Shown here: one piece after another, positions 18,404-26,428 of the stretch
How the letters are laid out: each line of letters begins with the position of its first letter
Position numbering within the stretch: position 1 is the stretch's first letter
Origin: Cyclobacteriaceae bacterium
Lineage (GTDB): Bacteria > Bacteroidota > Bacteroidia > Cytophagales > Cyclobacteriaceae
Direction of reading: 5' to 3'
DNA length: 64,000 nt
Assembly: GCA_022842845.1 (NCBI GenBank)
Contig: JALHOT010000015.1
Location: 21,323 to 85,322 of the forward strand
Notes under the pieces: model-generated
Database searches by the model: none
What the model was told of the DNA's origin: nothing
The model's input: only the letters and a program-made list of their open reading frames with translations
Translations under genes and position numbers: made by a program

Positions 18404-18422
18404 TTCAGATTTTCTACAGAAT
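18404..18422. promoter_or_regulatory. Second copy of the candidate response-regulator box
   Basis: Sequence TTCAGATTTTCTACAGAAT, matching the box at 11862-11880 at 17 of 19 positions with the same 11-bp half-site spacing. It starts directly after the adaptor stop codon (18401-18403) and ends 30 bp before the ATG at 18453. It probably drives a separate transcript for the DUF3570-to-DUF4266 genes. The DNA sequence is certain; binding is inferred. Confidence 0.5.
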
Positions 18423-18452
18423 TAAGTATCACCTTATGGAAAATTCTTACCC

Positions 18453-19634
18453 ATGCTCCGCATCAGTTTCGCAGCTCTACTCATTTTTTTCAGCACACAG
18501 ATAACCCATGCGCAAAAGCCTGCTGACAGCAGCCATTATGCTATGCGACAATTAAAAGTGGAAGAGATCAACTTTGTCTCGAGTTATTATCATCAAAATG
18601 GAAACAACTCGGCTGTTACCGGAGGCATAGGCAGTGAAAGACTGAGTGATCTGGGCACAACCCTCGAAGTGCGCCTGTCTACTTATGACCAAAGAAGAAG
18701 AAAACATACCTTGAGCACTGAGATGGGAATAGATGTCTATACATCGGCATCCTCTGATAAAATTGATCCTTCTACAATTTCTTCGGCATCTACCAGCGAT
18801 GTGAGGGTATATCCTTCTATTAGCTATTCTATTAATAACGAACAAAAAAGAAACACGTATACCATTGTCGGTTCAGTTTCTTCCGAATACGATTATCTGT
18901 CGAAAGGACTTGCCACTGGCTGGAGTAAACTATCGAAAGATAAAAACCGGGAGTTGGCCCTCAAAGCACAAGCCTTTCTGGATACCTGGACAGTTATTCT
19001 GCCGATAGAATTAAGGTCCACTAACAAGCGTAATAAGAAAGAACCACGCAATTCCTATAGCACTTCATTTACGCTTAGCCAGGTAATCAACAAGCGCATG
19101 CAGGTTTTATTGCTGGCCGATGTAGCCTATCAAAGCGGACAATTGGCTACACTCTATCATCGCACTTATTTTAACAATGCCACACATAGAGTAGAAAATC
19201 TGCCTGATCATCGTTTTAAATTACCCCTGGCCCTTCGTATGCATTATTTTGCCGGTGATCATCTCATCTTACGCGCTTACTATCGCTATTACCAGGACAG
19301 CTGGGGTTTGCAGGCCCATACATTCGATCTTGAAACACCCATCAAGCTCAGCCCATTTGTTTCTATCAGTCCTTTTTACCGATACTACACACAGCGTGGT
19401 ATACAGTACTTTGCTCCTTACCGGCAGCATAACATCAATGAAGTGTATTACACGAGCGACTATGACCTTTCCACTCTTAACAGCCAGTTAATTGGTATGG
19501 GTTTGCGCCTGGCACCACCGGGCGGACTATTGGGGATAGCTAAAGTCAATGCATTAGAACTGCGCTATGCTCATTATACACGATCTACCGGAATGAGTGC
19601 CAATACACTTGCCATTGCCGTCAAATTAAAATAA
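18453..19634 (+). CDS. DUF3570 family outer-membrane protein
   Basis: 393 residues with signal peptide ending at THAQ (about residue 21). The mature part is beta-rich with many alternating aromatic strands and ends in a hydrophobic strand (ANTLAIAVKLK), as expected for an outer-membrane barrel. The GNNSAVTGGIGSERLSDLGTT segment and the overall arrangement match DUF3570. In Bacteroidota and some Proteobacteria, DUF3570 genes are found with DUF4266, ApbE and thioredoxin genes, exactly the order seen here. Its function is unknown; a channel or surface scaffold for a redox system is inferred. It follows the second regulatory box. Confidence 0.82.
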   Translation: MLRISFAALLIFFSTQITHAQKPADSSHYAMRQLKVEEINFVSSYYHQNGNNSAVTGGIGSERLSDLGTTLEVRLSTYDQRRRKHTLSTEMGIDVYTSASSDKIDPSTISSASTSDVRVYPSISYSINNEQKRNTYTIVGSVSSEYDYLSKGLATGWSKLSKDKNRELALKAQAFLDTWTVILPIELRSTNKRNKKEPRNSYSTSFTLSQVINKRMQVLLLADVAYQSGQLATLYHRTYFNNATHRVENLPDHRFKLPLALRMHYFAGDHLILRAYYRYYQDSWGLQAHTFDLETPIKLSPFVSISPFYRYYTQRGIQYFAPYRQHNINEVYYTSDYDLSTLNSQLIGMGLRLAPPGGLLGIAKVNALELRYAHYTRSTGMSANTLAIAVKLK

Positions 19635-19640
19635 GTACTT

Positions 19641-20072
19641 ATGAAATTTATCATTATCTTCCTTGTCACCACGTGCTTGATCACAAGTCCCTGGCTTACC
19701 AACTTTGATCAGGCACAGCTACAAGCCAGGCAAGAACAAAAATTAATACTGCTTAACTTTTCCGGATCTGACTGGTGTGCCCCTTGTATTAAAATGAAGC
19801 AAGAGGTTTTTGAGTCGGCCGAATTCATACAGCTGGCTGATGAATCTTTAGTATTGGTAAGAGCTGACTTTCCAAGAAGCAAGAAAAAACAACTGCCTGC
19901 AGATCAAACAGCACACAATGAAAAATTAGCAGAGCGCTATAATCCACAAGGAAAATTTCCTTACACCTTGCTATTAAAGGCTGATGGCAGCATTCTCAAA
20001 ACCTGGGATGGTTACGTGTTTGCCAGTCAGGATAAAGTACTGGATGAATTAAGGAAAGACATTAAACCATGA
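19641..20072 (+). CDS. Secreted thioredoxin-fold protein
   Basis: 143 residues. The N-terminus is signal-like (MKFIIIFLVTTCLITSPWLT), followed by a thioredoxin fold with active-site Cys46-Ala-Pro-Cys49 in SDWCAPCIKMKQEVF. Proteins of this type keep periplasmic thiols reduced or form disulfides. It lies 6 bp after the DUF3570 gene and overlaps the apbE gene by 4 bases (ATGA). It may service cysteine-containing partners such as the CGC tail of the DUF4266 lipoprotein in the same operon; that is inference. Confidence 0.85.
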   Translation: MKFIIIFLVTTCLITSPWLTNFDQAQLQARQEQKLILLNFSGSDWCAPCIKMKQEVFESAEFIQLADESLVLVRADFPRSKKKQLPADQTAHNEKLAERYNPQGKFPYTLLLKADGSILKTWDGYVFASQDKVLDELRKDIKP

Positions 20073-21010
20073 ATAGACAACTCAATCCTAGTGTGTTTAA
20101 CCAGGTCAGGCGGCTGATGGGCAACTGTTTCTCTTTTACTGTGGTGGCTGAGGATGAGCAATGGGCAAATGATCGTATTCAACAAGCCATCAATGAAGTA
20201 GTGCGCATTGAAAAGCTCCTGACTACTTTCGATGAAAACAGTCAGACCAACCAGATTAACCGATCGGCAGGCATAACCTCTGTGTGTGTGGATGAAGAAG
20301 TATTTGATCTGATTGAACGCAGCATTAAAATATCAGAACTCACCCAGGGTGCTTTTGACCTTACTTATGGTTCGCTGGATAAATCACTATGGAATTTCAA
20401 TACGCAGATGACAAGCCTGCCAAAACCAGAAGATGCCAAGTGGGCAGTTAAACGGATTAACTATAAATATTTGGAACTCGATAGAAAAAATCTAAGTGTG
20501 TACATCAAACATGAAGGTACCCGAATAGGCTTTGGTGGTATTGGTAAAGGCTATGCCGCTGATCGTGCGCGGCAAGTTTTACAAAATCTGGGGGTGAAAA
20601 GCGGTATTGTGAACGCCTCCGGTGATTTAGCCCTTTGGGGTTCGCAACCCAATGGCGAAGCCTGGACGATCGGCATTGCCGATCCGGAACATAAGCACCT
20701 GCCCTTTGCCTCTATGGCTTTACACAATGTAGCCATTGCTACCTCCGGTAATTATGAGAAATTCATCACCATCAGTGGTAAGCGATATTCGCATAACATA
20801 GATCCACGCACGGGCTATCCGGTGCAAGGCATTAAGAGTACAACCATCCTGGGTCCCAGTGCTGAATTGGCTGATGCCATGGCCACACCTGTAACGGTGA
20901 TGGGTGTAAAACAGGGGCTCTATCTTATTAATCAATTAAAGGATATGGCCTGCATCATCATTGATGATCATGACCAAGTGTACCATTCAGATAACATTCA
21001 ATTTTCTTAA
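20069..21010 (+). CDS. apbE: ApbE family FAD:protein FMN transferase
   Basis: 313 residues. ApbE proteins covalently attach FMN from FAD to Thr or Ser of extracytoplasmic redox proteins. The family motifs are present: MGNCFSFTVVA near the N-terminus, GFGGIGKGYAADRA (about 154-167), NASGDLALWG (182-191), ATSGNYEKF (224-232), HNIDPRTGYPV (242-252) and ELADAMATPVTVMG. Unlike typical ApbE lipoproteins, it has no signal peptide, so it may act in the cytoplasm. No clear flavinylation acceptor (D-x-x-S/T-G-A-T) was found in the adjacent proteins. It is coupled to the thioredoxin gene and followed after 1 bp by the DUF4266 gene. Confidence 0.88.
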   Translation: MNRQLNPSVFNQVRRLMGNCFSFTVVAEDEQWANDRIQQAINEVVRIEKLLTTFDENSQTNQINRSAGITSVCVDEEVFDLIERSIKISELTQGAFDLTYGSLDKSLWNFNTQMTSLPKPEDAKWAVKRINYKYLELDRKNLSVYIKHEGTRIGFGGIGKGYAADRARQVLQNLGVKSGIVNASGDLALWGSQPNGEAWTIGIADPEHKHLPFASMALHNVAIATSGNYEKFITISGKRYSHNIDPRTGYPVQGIKSTTILGPSAELADAMATPVTVMGVKQGLYLINQLKDMACIIIDDHDQVYHSDNIQFS

Positions 21011-21011
21011 G

Positions 21012-21224
21012 ATGAAAAAAGTCATGACTATACTACTCCTGATACTCATGGGGCTTACTTCATGCAGCACCGTAAAAGAGTATCAAAAAATGCGGCTGAA
21101 TGATTCGGAAATGGAATTAGCTTCACGCAAAATTCAGAAGTTTGAAGCCAACTTTCAGCTCTACCGAGAAGGTGCCTCCGGGGCCAACGGAGGTAAGAAT
21201 GGTGGTGGATGTGGCTGCAACTAA
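21012..21224 (+). CDS. DUF4266 family lipoprotein with Cys-rich tail
   Basis: 70 residues. The start at 21012 (MKKVMTILLLILMGLTSC) gives a normal lipoprotein signal with lipobox Cys18; an earlier in-frame start would overlap apbE. The rest has VKEYQKMRLNDSEME, then FQLYREGASGANGGKNGGG and the terminal CGCN. DUF4266 proteins are short lipoproteins that end in a Gly-rich CGC tail. The tail suggests metal or cofactor binding, but no function is established. It closes the DUF3570-thioredoxin-ApbE-DUF4266 run and precedes the response regulator gene by 87 bp. Confidence 0.85.
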   Translation: MKKVMTILLLILMGLTSCSTVKEYQKMRLNDSEMELASRKIQKFEANFQLYREGASGANGGKNGGGCGCN

Positions 21225-21311
21225 AGAAGCTAAATTAAATCTGCTTATTGCCGTGGGTGCCATTGTGAAGTTTGACTTTTTGAACTACTTTAATACAAGG
21301 TTAAAACGAAC

Positions 21312-21986
21312 ATGAAAGTCCTCATCGTTGAAGATGAAAAAGAACTCTCCAATAGCATAGTACAATACTTGCGGCAAGAAAGCTATGTATGTGAAGTTGC
21401 CTATACTGTACGGGAAGCCTTAGAAAAAGTGGCGTTATTTGATTACGACTGCATCTTACTTGATATTAGCCTGCCTGATGGCAATGGATTAAAAATACTT
21501 GAGAGTCTGAAGCAAGAGAGTAAGTTGGAAGGCGTGATTATAATATCGGCCAAAAACTCGGTAGACGATCGCATCAAAGGGTTAAACCTCGGGGCAGATG
21601 ATTACCTGACCAAGCCCTTTCACCTCTCAGAATTAGGCGCCAGGGTTTCAGCCATTATCAGGCGTAAACGCTTTGATGGAAAAAATCAATTGATGTTTGA
21701 AGAAATAAGTATTGACTTACTCGGTAAAAACACTCAGGTACATGGCAAGCCTGTAGAGCTCACACGGAAAGAATATGATCTATTGCTTTTTTTACTTTCC
21801 AATAAGAAAAGAGTAGTATCTAAAAATGCCATAGCCGAACACCTATCGGGCGATGAAGCCGAAATATTCGATAACTTCGATTTCATCTATGCCCATATGA
21901 AGAATCTGAAAAAGAAATTGCATGATGCCGGCTGCCACGACTACATCAAGACAGTATATGGCCTGGGTTATAAGCTGGAAGCATGA
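21312..21986 (+). CDS. OmpR/PhoB-type response regulator
   Basis: 224 residues. Receiver domain with phospho-acceptor Asp51 (CILLDISLPDGNG), switch Ser79 and Lys101 (LTKPFHL). A C-terminal winged helix (about 130-224) ends in DYIKTVYGLGYKLEA, the usual OmpR-family end. It overlaps the sensor kinase gene by 4 bases, forming a two-component pair. By position, it is the likely regulator of both preceding operons, each of which has a copy of the TTCAGA-type box. The sensed signal is not known; metal excess is inferred from the neighbouring pump. Confidence 0.92.
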   Translation: MKVLIVEDEKELSNSIVQYLRQESYVCEVAYTVREALEKVALFDYDCILLDISLPDGNGLKILESLKQESKLEGVIIISAKNSVDDRIKGLNLGADDYLTKPFHLSELGARVSAIIRRKRFDGKNQLMFEEISIDLLGKNTQVHGKPVELTRKEYDLLLFLLSNKKRVVSKNAIAEHLSGDEAEIFDNFDFIYAHMKNLKKKLHDAGCHDYIKTVYGLGYKLEA

Positions 21987-23239
21987 AATTACTCATTCGC
22001 ACAGTTCGTAATTACGCCCTGGTCTCTGCCCTGCTCTTCATACTATCAACTCCCCTCTTCTATTGGGCTATTTACAGTTTGGTGATCAGGCAAATGGATG
22101 CCTCTTTGATAGAACATAAATCTGATTTTCTGGAAGCGGCTCAATACATAGACACTGAAGCTGAGTTGAACAAGCACCAGCGGATGAATAAAGAATTCTC
22201 GGTAAAAATCATTGATACTCCCCTGGCCGATCGCTTTTACACAGAGGAAGTATTCGATAGCGCTAAAGCCGAGTACCATCCTTATAGGATTTACAGTACG
22301 ACCATCACCCTGCATAGTCAGCCGCACGAATTACGAGTAAGAGAATCGATGGTGAGCAGCAAAGACCTGGTGTCTGCCATCGTTAGCATTCAAGCGGTTC
22401 TCCTGGTTTTACTTTTCATCGCCCTGGTACTCATCAACCGTCAATTATCCAATACCATCTGGTATCCCTTTTACCTGATTGTCAACCGTCTTAAGAATTA
22501 CAGGATAGACAAAGACACCAGCCTTCAATTACCTACCTCTTCCACGCTCGAATTCCGTGATTTAAGTGAAGCCATTGATCTTCTCATTCAGAAGAATAAA
22601 AGTACCTATTTAGCGCAAAAAGAATTTACGGAGAATGCTTCACATGAAATGCAAACTCCACTGGCTATTCTCAATGGAAAAATCGATCTGCTGATGCAAA
22701 CTGAATTAAGCGAATACCAGGCCGAACTGATTGGTTCCATTCAGCATAGTACGGCACGTCTTTCTAAACTAAACAGGAATTTACTCTTACTCGCCAAAAT
22801 TGATAACCAGCAGTACAACAGTAAAGAATCGATTAATTTATCAAGTGTAATCACTGCTTTGCTGGATCAATTTGAAGAGGCTATTCAACAGCGTTCCTTG
22901 CAGCTATCTTCTGCGCTTGATACAAAAGTGTTGATAAAAAGCAACAAAGCACTCGTAGAAATACTAATGTCGAATTTACTCACCAATGCTATTCGCTATT
23001 CACCTGCGGGCAGTGTCATTAGACTGAAACTTACTGCGAGTACTTTTACTATTCAGAATGATGGTACTCCTTTTAAAAATCCGGCTTCCATTTTTAACCG
23101 TTTTAGCAAAGAAGATCAGTCAAGCGCAGGTACAGGCCTTGGCCTGGCCCTGGTGAAACAAGTTTGTAGTGAACTAGGTTTTGATATCCGTTATGCACAC
23201 CAACAAGGTCGGCATATTTTTACTCTTCGCTTTGATTAA
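21983..23239 (+). CDS. Membrane sensor histidine kinase
   Basis: 418 residues. Two membrane helices (about 12-32 and 131-152) bracket a periplasmic loop of about 95 residues that would sense the signal. The dimerisation/phosphoacceptor helix has His221 in ENASHEMQTPLAIL. The ATPase domain has the N box (SNLLTNAIRYSP) and G box region (SSAGTGLGLALVKQV). A HAMP-like linker lies between. Partner of the response regulator immediately upstream; together they resemble Cus/Czc-type metal-sensing pairs of Bacteroidota. No metal ligand set was identified in the loop. Confidence 0.9.
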   Translation: MKLLIRTVRNYALVSALLFILSTPLFYWAIYSLVIRQMDASLIEHKSDFLEAAQYIDTEAELNKHQRMNKEFSVKIIDTPLADRFYTEEVFDSAKAEYHPYRIYSTTITLHSQPHELRVRESMVSSKDLVSAIVSIQAVLLVLLFIALVLINRQLSNTIWYPFYLIVNRLKNYRIDKDTSLQLPTSSTLEFRDLSEAIDLLIQKNKSTYLAQKEFTENASHEMQTPLAILNGKIDLLMQTELSEYQAELIGSIQHSTARLSKLNRNLLLLAKIDNQQYNSKESINLSSVITALLDQFEEAIQQRSLQLSSALDTKVLIKSNKALVEILMSNLLTNAIRYSPAGSVIRLKLTASTFTIQNDGTPFKNPASIFNRFSKEDQSSAGTGLGLALVKQVCSELGFDIRYAHQQGRHIFTLRFD

Positions 23240-23316
23240 CAAAGTTATCAGGGTCGCTGGCCCGGGCTCATGACTGAACTACTATAAGCCTTCGTTTTGT
23301 ATCCTCAGGTCGATGT

Positions 23317-23490
23317 CTATTGCTTTGACTTGATCTTATGCCCCAGGGCTTCAGCAATCTTGGGTTGTTCCCTCAGGTAATCAGCAAATTGTTGTAAGGT
23401 ATCGAAGCTCTTGCTTAACCTCACACAACTGTCTTCCAGGTATAAATCAATCCTCACTTTTTTGATGGGTTCGTAAACTTGATGCGCCAT
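23317..23490 (-). CDS. Small protein of 57 residues, unknown
   Basis: Frame from ATG at 23490 to TAG at 23317, sequence beginning MAHQVYEPIKKVRIDLY and ending EALGHKIKSKQ. It is a charged, helix-rich protein with no signal peptide or membrane segment. It has good amino-acid balance and is convergent with the kinase gene. Upstream on its strand lies an inverted repeat (23542-23581). It could be a real small gene or a remnant of a mobile element; no family was recognised. Confidence 0.4.
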   Translation of the reverse strand: MAHQVYEPIKKVRIDLYLEDSCVRLSKSFDTLQQFADYLREQPKIAEALGHKIKSKQ

Positions 23491-23541
23491 GAGACAAAGT
23501 TAATCCGCGAAAGCCTTGTTACCAGTAGCCCTTAGCAGGTG

Positions 23542-23581
23542 TGACAGCAGTTGTCATATTATTTTCGCTGATATGCTGTCA
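23542..23581. repeat. Inverted TGACA/TGTCA repeats
   Basis: TGACAGCA (23542-23549) and TGCTGTCA (23574-23581) form a perfect 8-base inverted pair. In addition TGACA-GCAGT-TGTCA forms a short palindrome at 23542-23556. Three half-sites thus lie in the 92-bp region upstream of the small minus-strand gene at 23317-23490. A regulatory or mobile-element end role is possible, neither proven. Confidence 0.4.
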
Positions 23582-23856
23582 TGCTGGTGGTCTGGCGGAT
23601 CTATTCCTTGCTGTAAAGCTACTAAGAGAAAAAGCTTACTGAAGCAGACTCTGCGTCTTATATAGGTTTTAATCACTATTGCATAAGTAATTTGACTCAA
23701 TTAATTATACGAGCTCCTCCTTACACATTCAATTTCCCTATAAACTAAGTCAAAATTATAGGTAGTATTAGCTGATTTTACTTCCTAAAGTTACTGTAAT
23801 AGTAAATACCACTCTTTATCAATTTCCTTCTGTATGATCAGTGCAACCAGCTATCT

Positions 23857-23988
23857 TCATTCAATCAAAAAATCACTCAATTGCCCAGGAAGTTTGGTAA
23901 ACAGCTGTTTGGGTACTAGCCCCGTGATTTTCCTATAGGATAAATAATCATGATTACCTCTTATGATAAAACAGATCTTTACTATTAG
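23857..23988 (-). pseudogene. Possible remnant of a calcineurin-like phosphoesterase
   Basis: A 43-codon stretch open between two stops, with no start codon, encodes CFIIRGNHDYLSYRKITG followed by about 20 residues and a stop. RGNHD is a hallmark of metallophosphoesterases. The flanking sequence shows no matching continuation, so this may be a decayed gene fragment or chance. The rest of the 23.5-24.1 kb stretch is A/T-rich and shows no other gene or RNA that I can support. Confidence 0.25.
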
Positions 23989-24101
23989 TTAAATTCAACC
24001 AACAGGCATCTCATGGGTATCTTAAAAGATATTTATTAAGATTTTACAGTTGAATCTGATATGAAATAAAAAAAGAAATATAATGCAACCCAATTTAACA
24101 C

Positions 24102-26411
24102 TCAGCGATAAATAACTTTATGCGTCCGGGTCTCATGTAGATATACTAAGCGCATAAAGTACAGTCCAGGCTCTGGTAATTTATATCCATTTAATACTAT
24201 ATCATTCGTGCCACCAGACCAAATAGTATGGCCTGTAGAGGTTGTAATACTAAGCATGCCTTCAACCTTGGAGGTAATATAAATAGTCCCATCATTGGAC
24301 GGATTAGGATAAATACTAAAGTACTCGTCTCCACCATCGACACCTGTGATGATTGATGATATAAAATTCAGATCACGGAGAGGTGAAGAAATACTGTTAA
24401 TGGCAATAAACGCAGGAGCAAAAACAAATTTTTCTGAAACAGGTGTAATACTTCCTGACCAGCCTGTTGGTAATTCAACCTGGTAGCTTCCATCTGTGTT
24501 TGTTTTTACTTCCGTTGGTAAACCTGCAAGCGAAATACTTCCCATGGGTGAGCCGGATTGATCTGTTATTTTACCTGATATTACGTAATTAGTATTAACA
24601 GGTATTGGGGAAGCTATAAATACCTGATTAAGTAAATCACCTTGTAGGTCATTTACCTGAATTCGGTCAGGTGTAAATGTATATCCATCTGCCTCCGGAA
24701 TAATGGTGCCCGTCCAACCTGCAGGCACCGCACCATAAAAATTTCCTGTTGCGTCAATTCGTGTGGTTTCAGGAAACCCGTTTAATGTTGCGTCAATAAA
24801 GGGCTCGCCATTTTCTTTCTTTACTTTACCTACTACGTAAACAGTGCCTGCTTTTCGAATCGTAAAATTTTGATCGCTACGGTCTGAATTTACCTGCGAT
24901 ATAAGAATTGCGCTTGGATTGAATTGATATCCATTAAACACCGGAGTAATTATGCCTTGCCACCCTGCCGGAATTTCTGCGAAATAATATCCAAGTTCAT
25001 TAGTGGAAATCTCTTGTGGAAATCCTTCCAGCGAAATTTGAGCAACTGGCTGTCCGCTGATGTCTTTGATAAAGCCTGAAATAAAGTAGGTGCCAATATA
25101 TTTAGCAACAAAATTTATATCAGCAGATGAACTTTGCGCGTTCGTAATTGAAACTGATTTCGGTTCAAAAATATGCTTGCCTAATTGAGGGGTAATAGTG
25201 CCCGACCACCCCAGCGGCAGAGTAACAGAAAAATCACCTTCAGCATTAGTACCAATTTGCATATTCTTTATTGTAAGGGTAACCCCCATCAATGACTTTC
25301 CCTGATCATCTCTAATGTTACCGGAAAGTGTAATTGGATTCAATAATGATTGGTTTGTATAATACACCCGCTCGTCCAGAAGCTGTACCATAAAAACTTT
25401 CCCTGCAGTTGACTCATAATGAAAGTTGCTTTCATAGCGATCGGTGCGACTAATCCCCAAGCCCGTTGTTCGCTTCTTCCACGTAAGTCCTTTATCAGTA
25501 GAGTAAAATGAGCCGCCTGTGCTTATTGAACTACTCACAGAACTATACCAGTCACCATTTTTTGCAAAATGAATACTATTCAAATTTAAATCTTCCCACC
25601 AGTTACCCAACTTGCGGACGTTCCAGGGATGCCAGGGATTATTGTTTGCCACATCGTTAACATGCTTGATGAGATTTAGCCGGGTGGAAATATTAACGGC
25701 TGTACCATTTACGCTCAGCACAACAGAATCTTGTGGAGTAATGCTAATCGAAAAAGAGTTCAGAACCTTTATGGTGCCAAGATTATTGACTAATAAAGGT
25801 GATTGTGTCCAATTCAAACCGTCATTATCGGAATAGTACAATCCACCCTGACCTGAAGTATTTTCATCGGCCAGCGTAACGTAAACCCGTCCATTCTTAT
25901 CCACCGCAAGTTGTTCACCAGAGCGCAAGTGAGCGGGCAACCCGTTGTTTCGTGCCTCCCATGTTTTCAAATCGCCATTGCTATAAAACACTCCATTACC
26001 TATAAAGCCCGCTTCATTCGAAAAGCCACTGGAAATAAAGAAGTACTCATGATCTGCATTTTCCACAATTTTAATGATCGGAAGTGCGGTAGAAACTGAG
26101 ACCGAATCCCATGTTGTGCCTTTATTATAGGAGAAAAAAACTTTACCAAATCCACCGGCTACGATTGTGCCGTTGGAAGATGCGTGCATGCTGTATATAT
26201 ACGAAGATGCCAATTTCTTCTCCCAACTGTATCCTTCGTTCTCTGACTTCCAAATTCCATTGGCCGTTCCAACAAACAAAAGAGAATCATCAAGCCCGGC
26301 CAAAGCTGTTTTGGGCCCACCTATAAATTCGGGTGTTATCCGCCAAAACCCTTGTGTAAAGCCTGTCAATGAACACAATGAAACGAATATTAAAGTATAA
26401 AGTGATTTCAT
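24102..26411 (-). CDS. Type IX secretion cargo with BNR-like and four tandem repeat domains
   Basis: 769 residues with signal peptide (cleaved near FTQ, residue 20). Residues about 30-350 contain BNR/Asp-box-like units (GIWKSENEGYSW, FYSTDKGLTW), typical of sortilin or exo-hydrolase beta-propellers. Four tandem repeats of 83-84 residues follow (361-443, 444-526, 527-610, 611-690), each with the pattern ISGxIxDxxGxPxxxxxLxG, TNxxGxY, PxGWxGxITP and F-P-x-x-I. They resemble carboxypeptidase regulatory-like modules. The end (YFSIYPNPSNDG through residue 769) is a type IX sorting domain. The protein is therefore exported across the outer membrane and probably anchored or released. The repeat pattern is plain; the role is unknown. 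Confidence 0.82.
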   Translation of the reverse strand: MKSLYTLIFVSLCSLTGFTQGFWRITPEFIGGPKTALAGLDDSLLFVGTANGIWKSENEGYSWEKKLASSYIYSMHASSNGTIVAGGFGKVFFSYNKGTTWDSVSVSTALPIIKIVENADHEYFFISSGFSNEAGFIGNGVFYSNGDLKTWEARNNGLPAHLRSGEQLAVDKNGRVYVTLADENTSGQGGLYYSDNDGLNWTQSPLLVNNLGTIKVLNSFSISITPQDSVVLSVNGTAVNISTRLNLIKHVNDVANNNPWHPWNVRKLGNWWEDLNLNSIHFAKNGDWYSSVSSSISTGGSFYSTDKGLTWKKRTTGLGISRTDRYESNFHYESTAGKVFMVQLLDERVYYTNQSLLNPITLSGNIRDDQGKSLMGVTLTIKNMQIGTNAEGDFSVTLPLGWSGTITPQLGKHIFEPKSVSITNAQSSSADINFVAKYIGTYFISGFIKDISGQPVAQISLEGFPQEISTNELGYYFAEIPAGWQGIITPVFNGYQFNPSAILISQVNSDRSDQNFTIRKAGTVYVVGKVKKENGEPFIDATLNGFPETTRIDATGNFYGAVPAGWTGTIIPEADGYTFTPDRIQVNDLQGDLLNQVFIASPIPVNTNYVISGKITDQSGSPMGSISLAGLPTEVKTNTDGSYQVELPTGWSGSITPVSEKFVFAPAFIAINSISSPLRDLNFISSIITGVDGGDEYFSIYPNPSNDGTIYITSKVEGMLSITTSTGHTIWSGGTNDIVLNGYKLPEPGLYFMRLVYLHETRTHKVIYR

Positions 26412-26428
26412 CTACTGATTTTCAATAC

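Noticed and set aside
20961..21224. Longer form of the DUF4266 gene starting in apbE
   Set aside because: The extra N-terminal residues overlap apbE and would destroy the lipoprotein signal; ATG at 21012 gives a clean lipobox.
21012..21224. GASGAN in the DUF4266 tail as an ApbE flavinylation site
   Set aside because: It lacks the required Asp upstream and has Asn where the acceptor Thr or Ser is expected.
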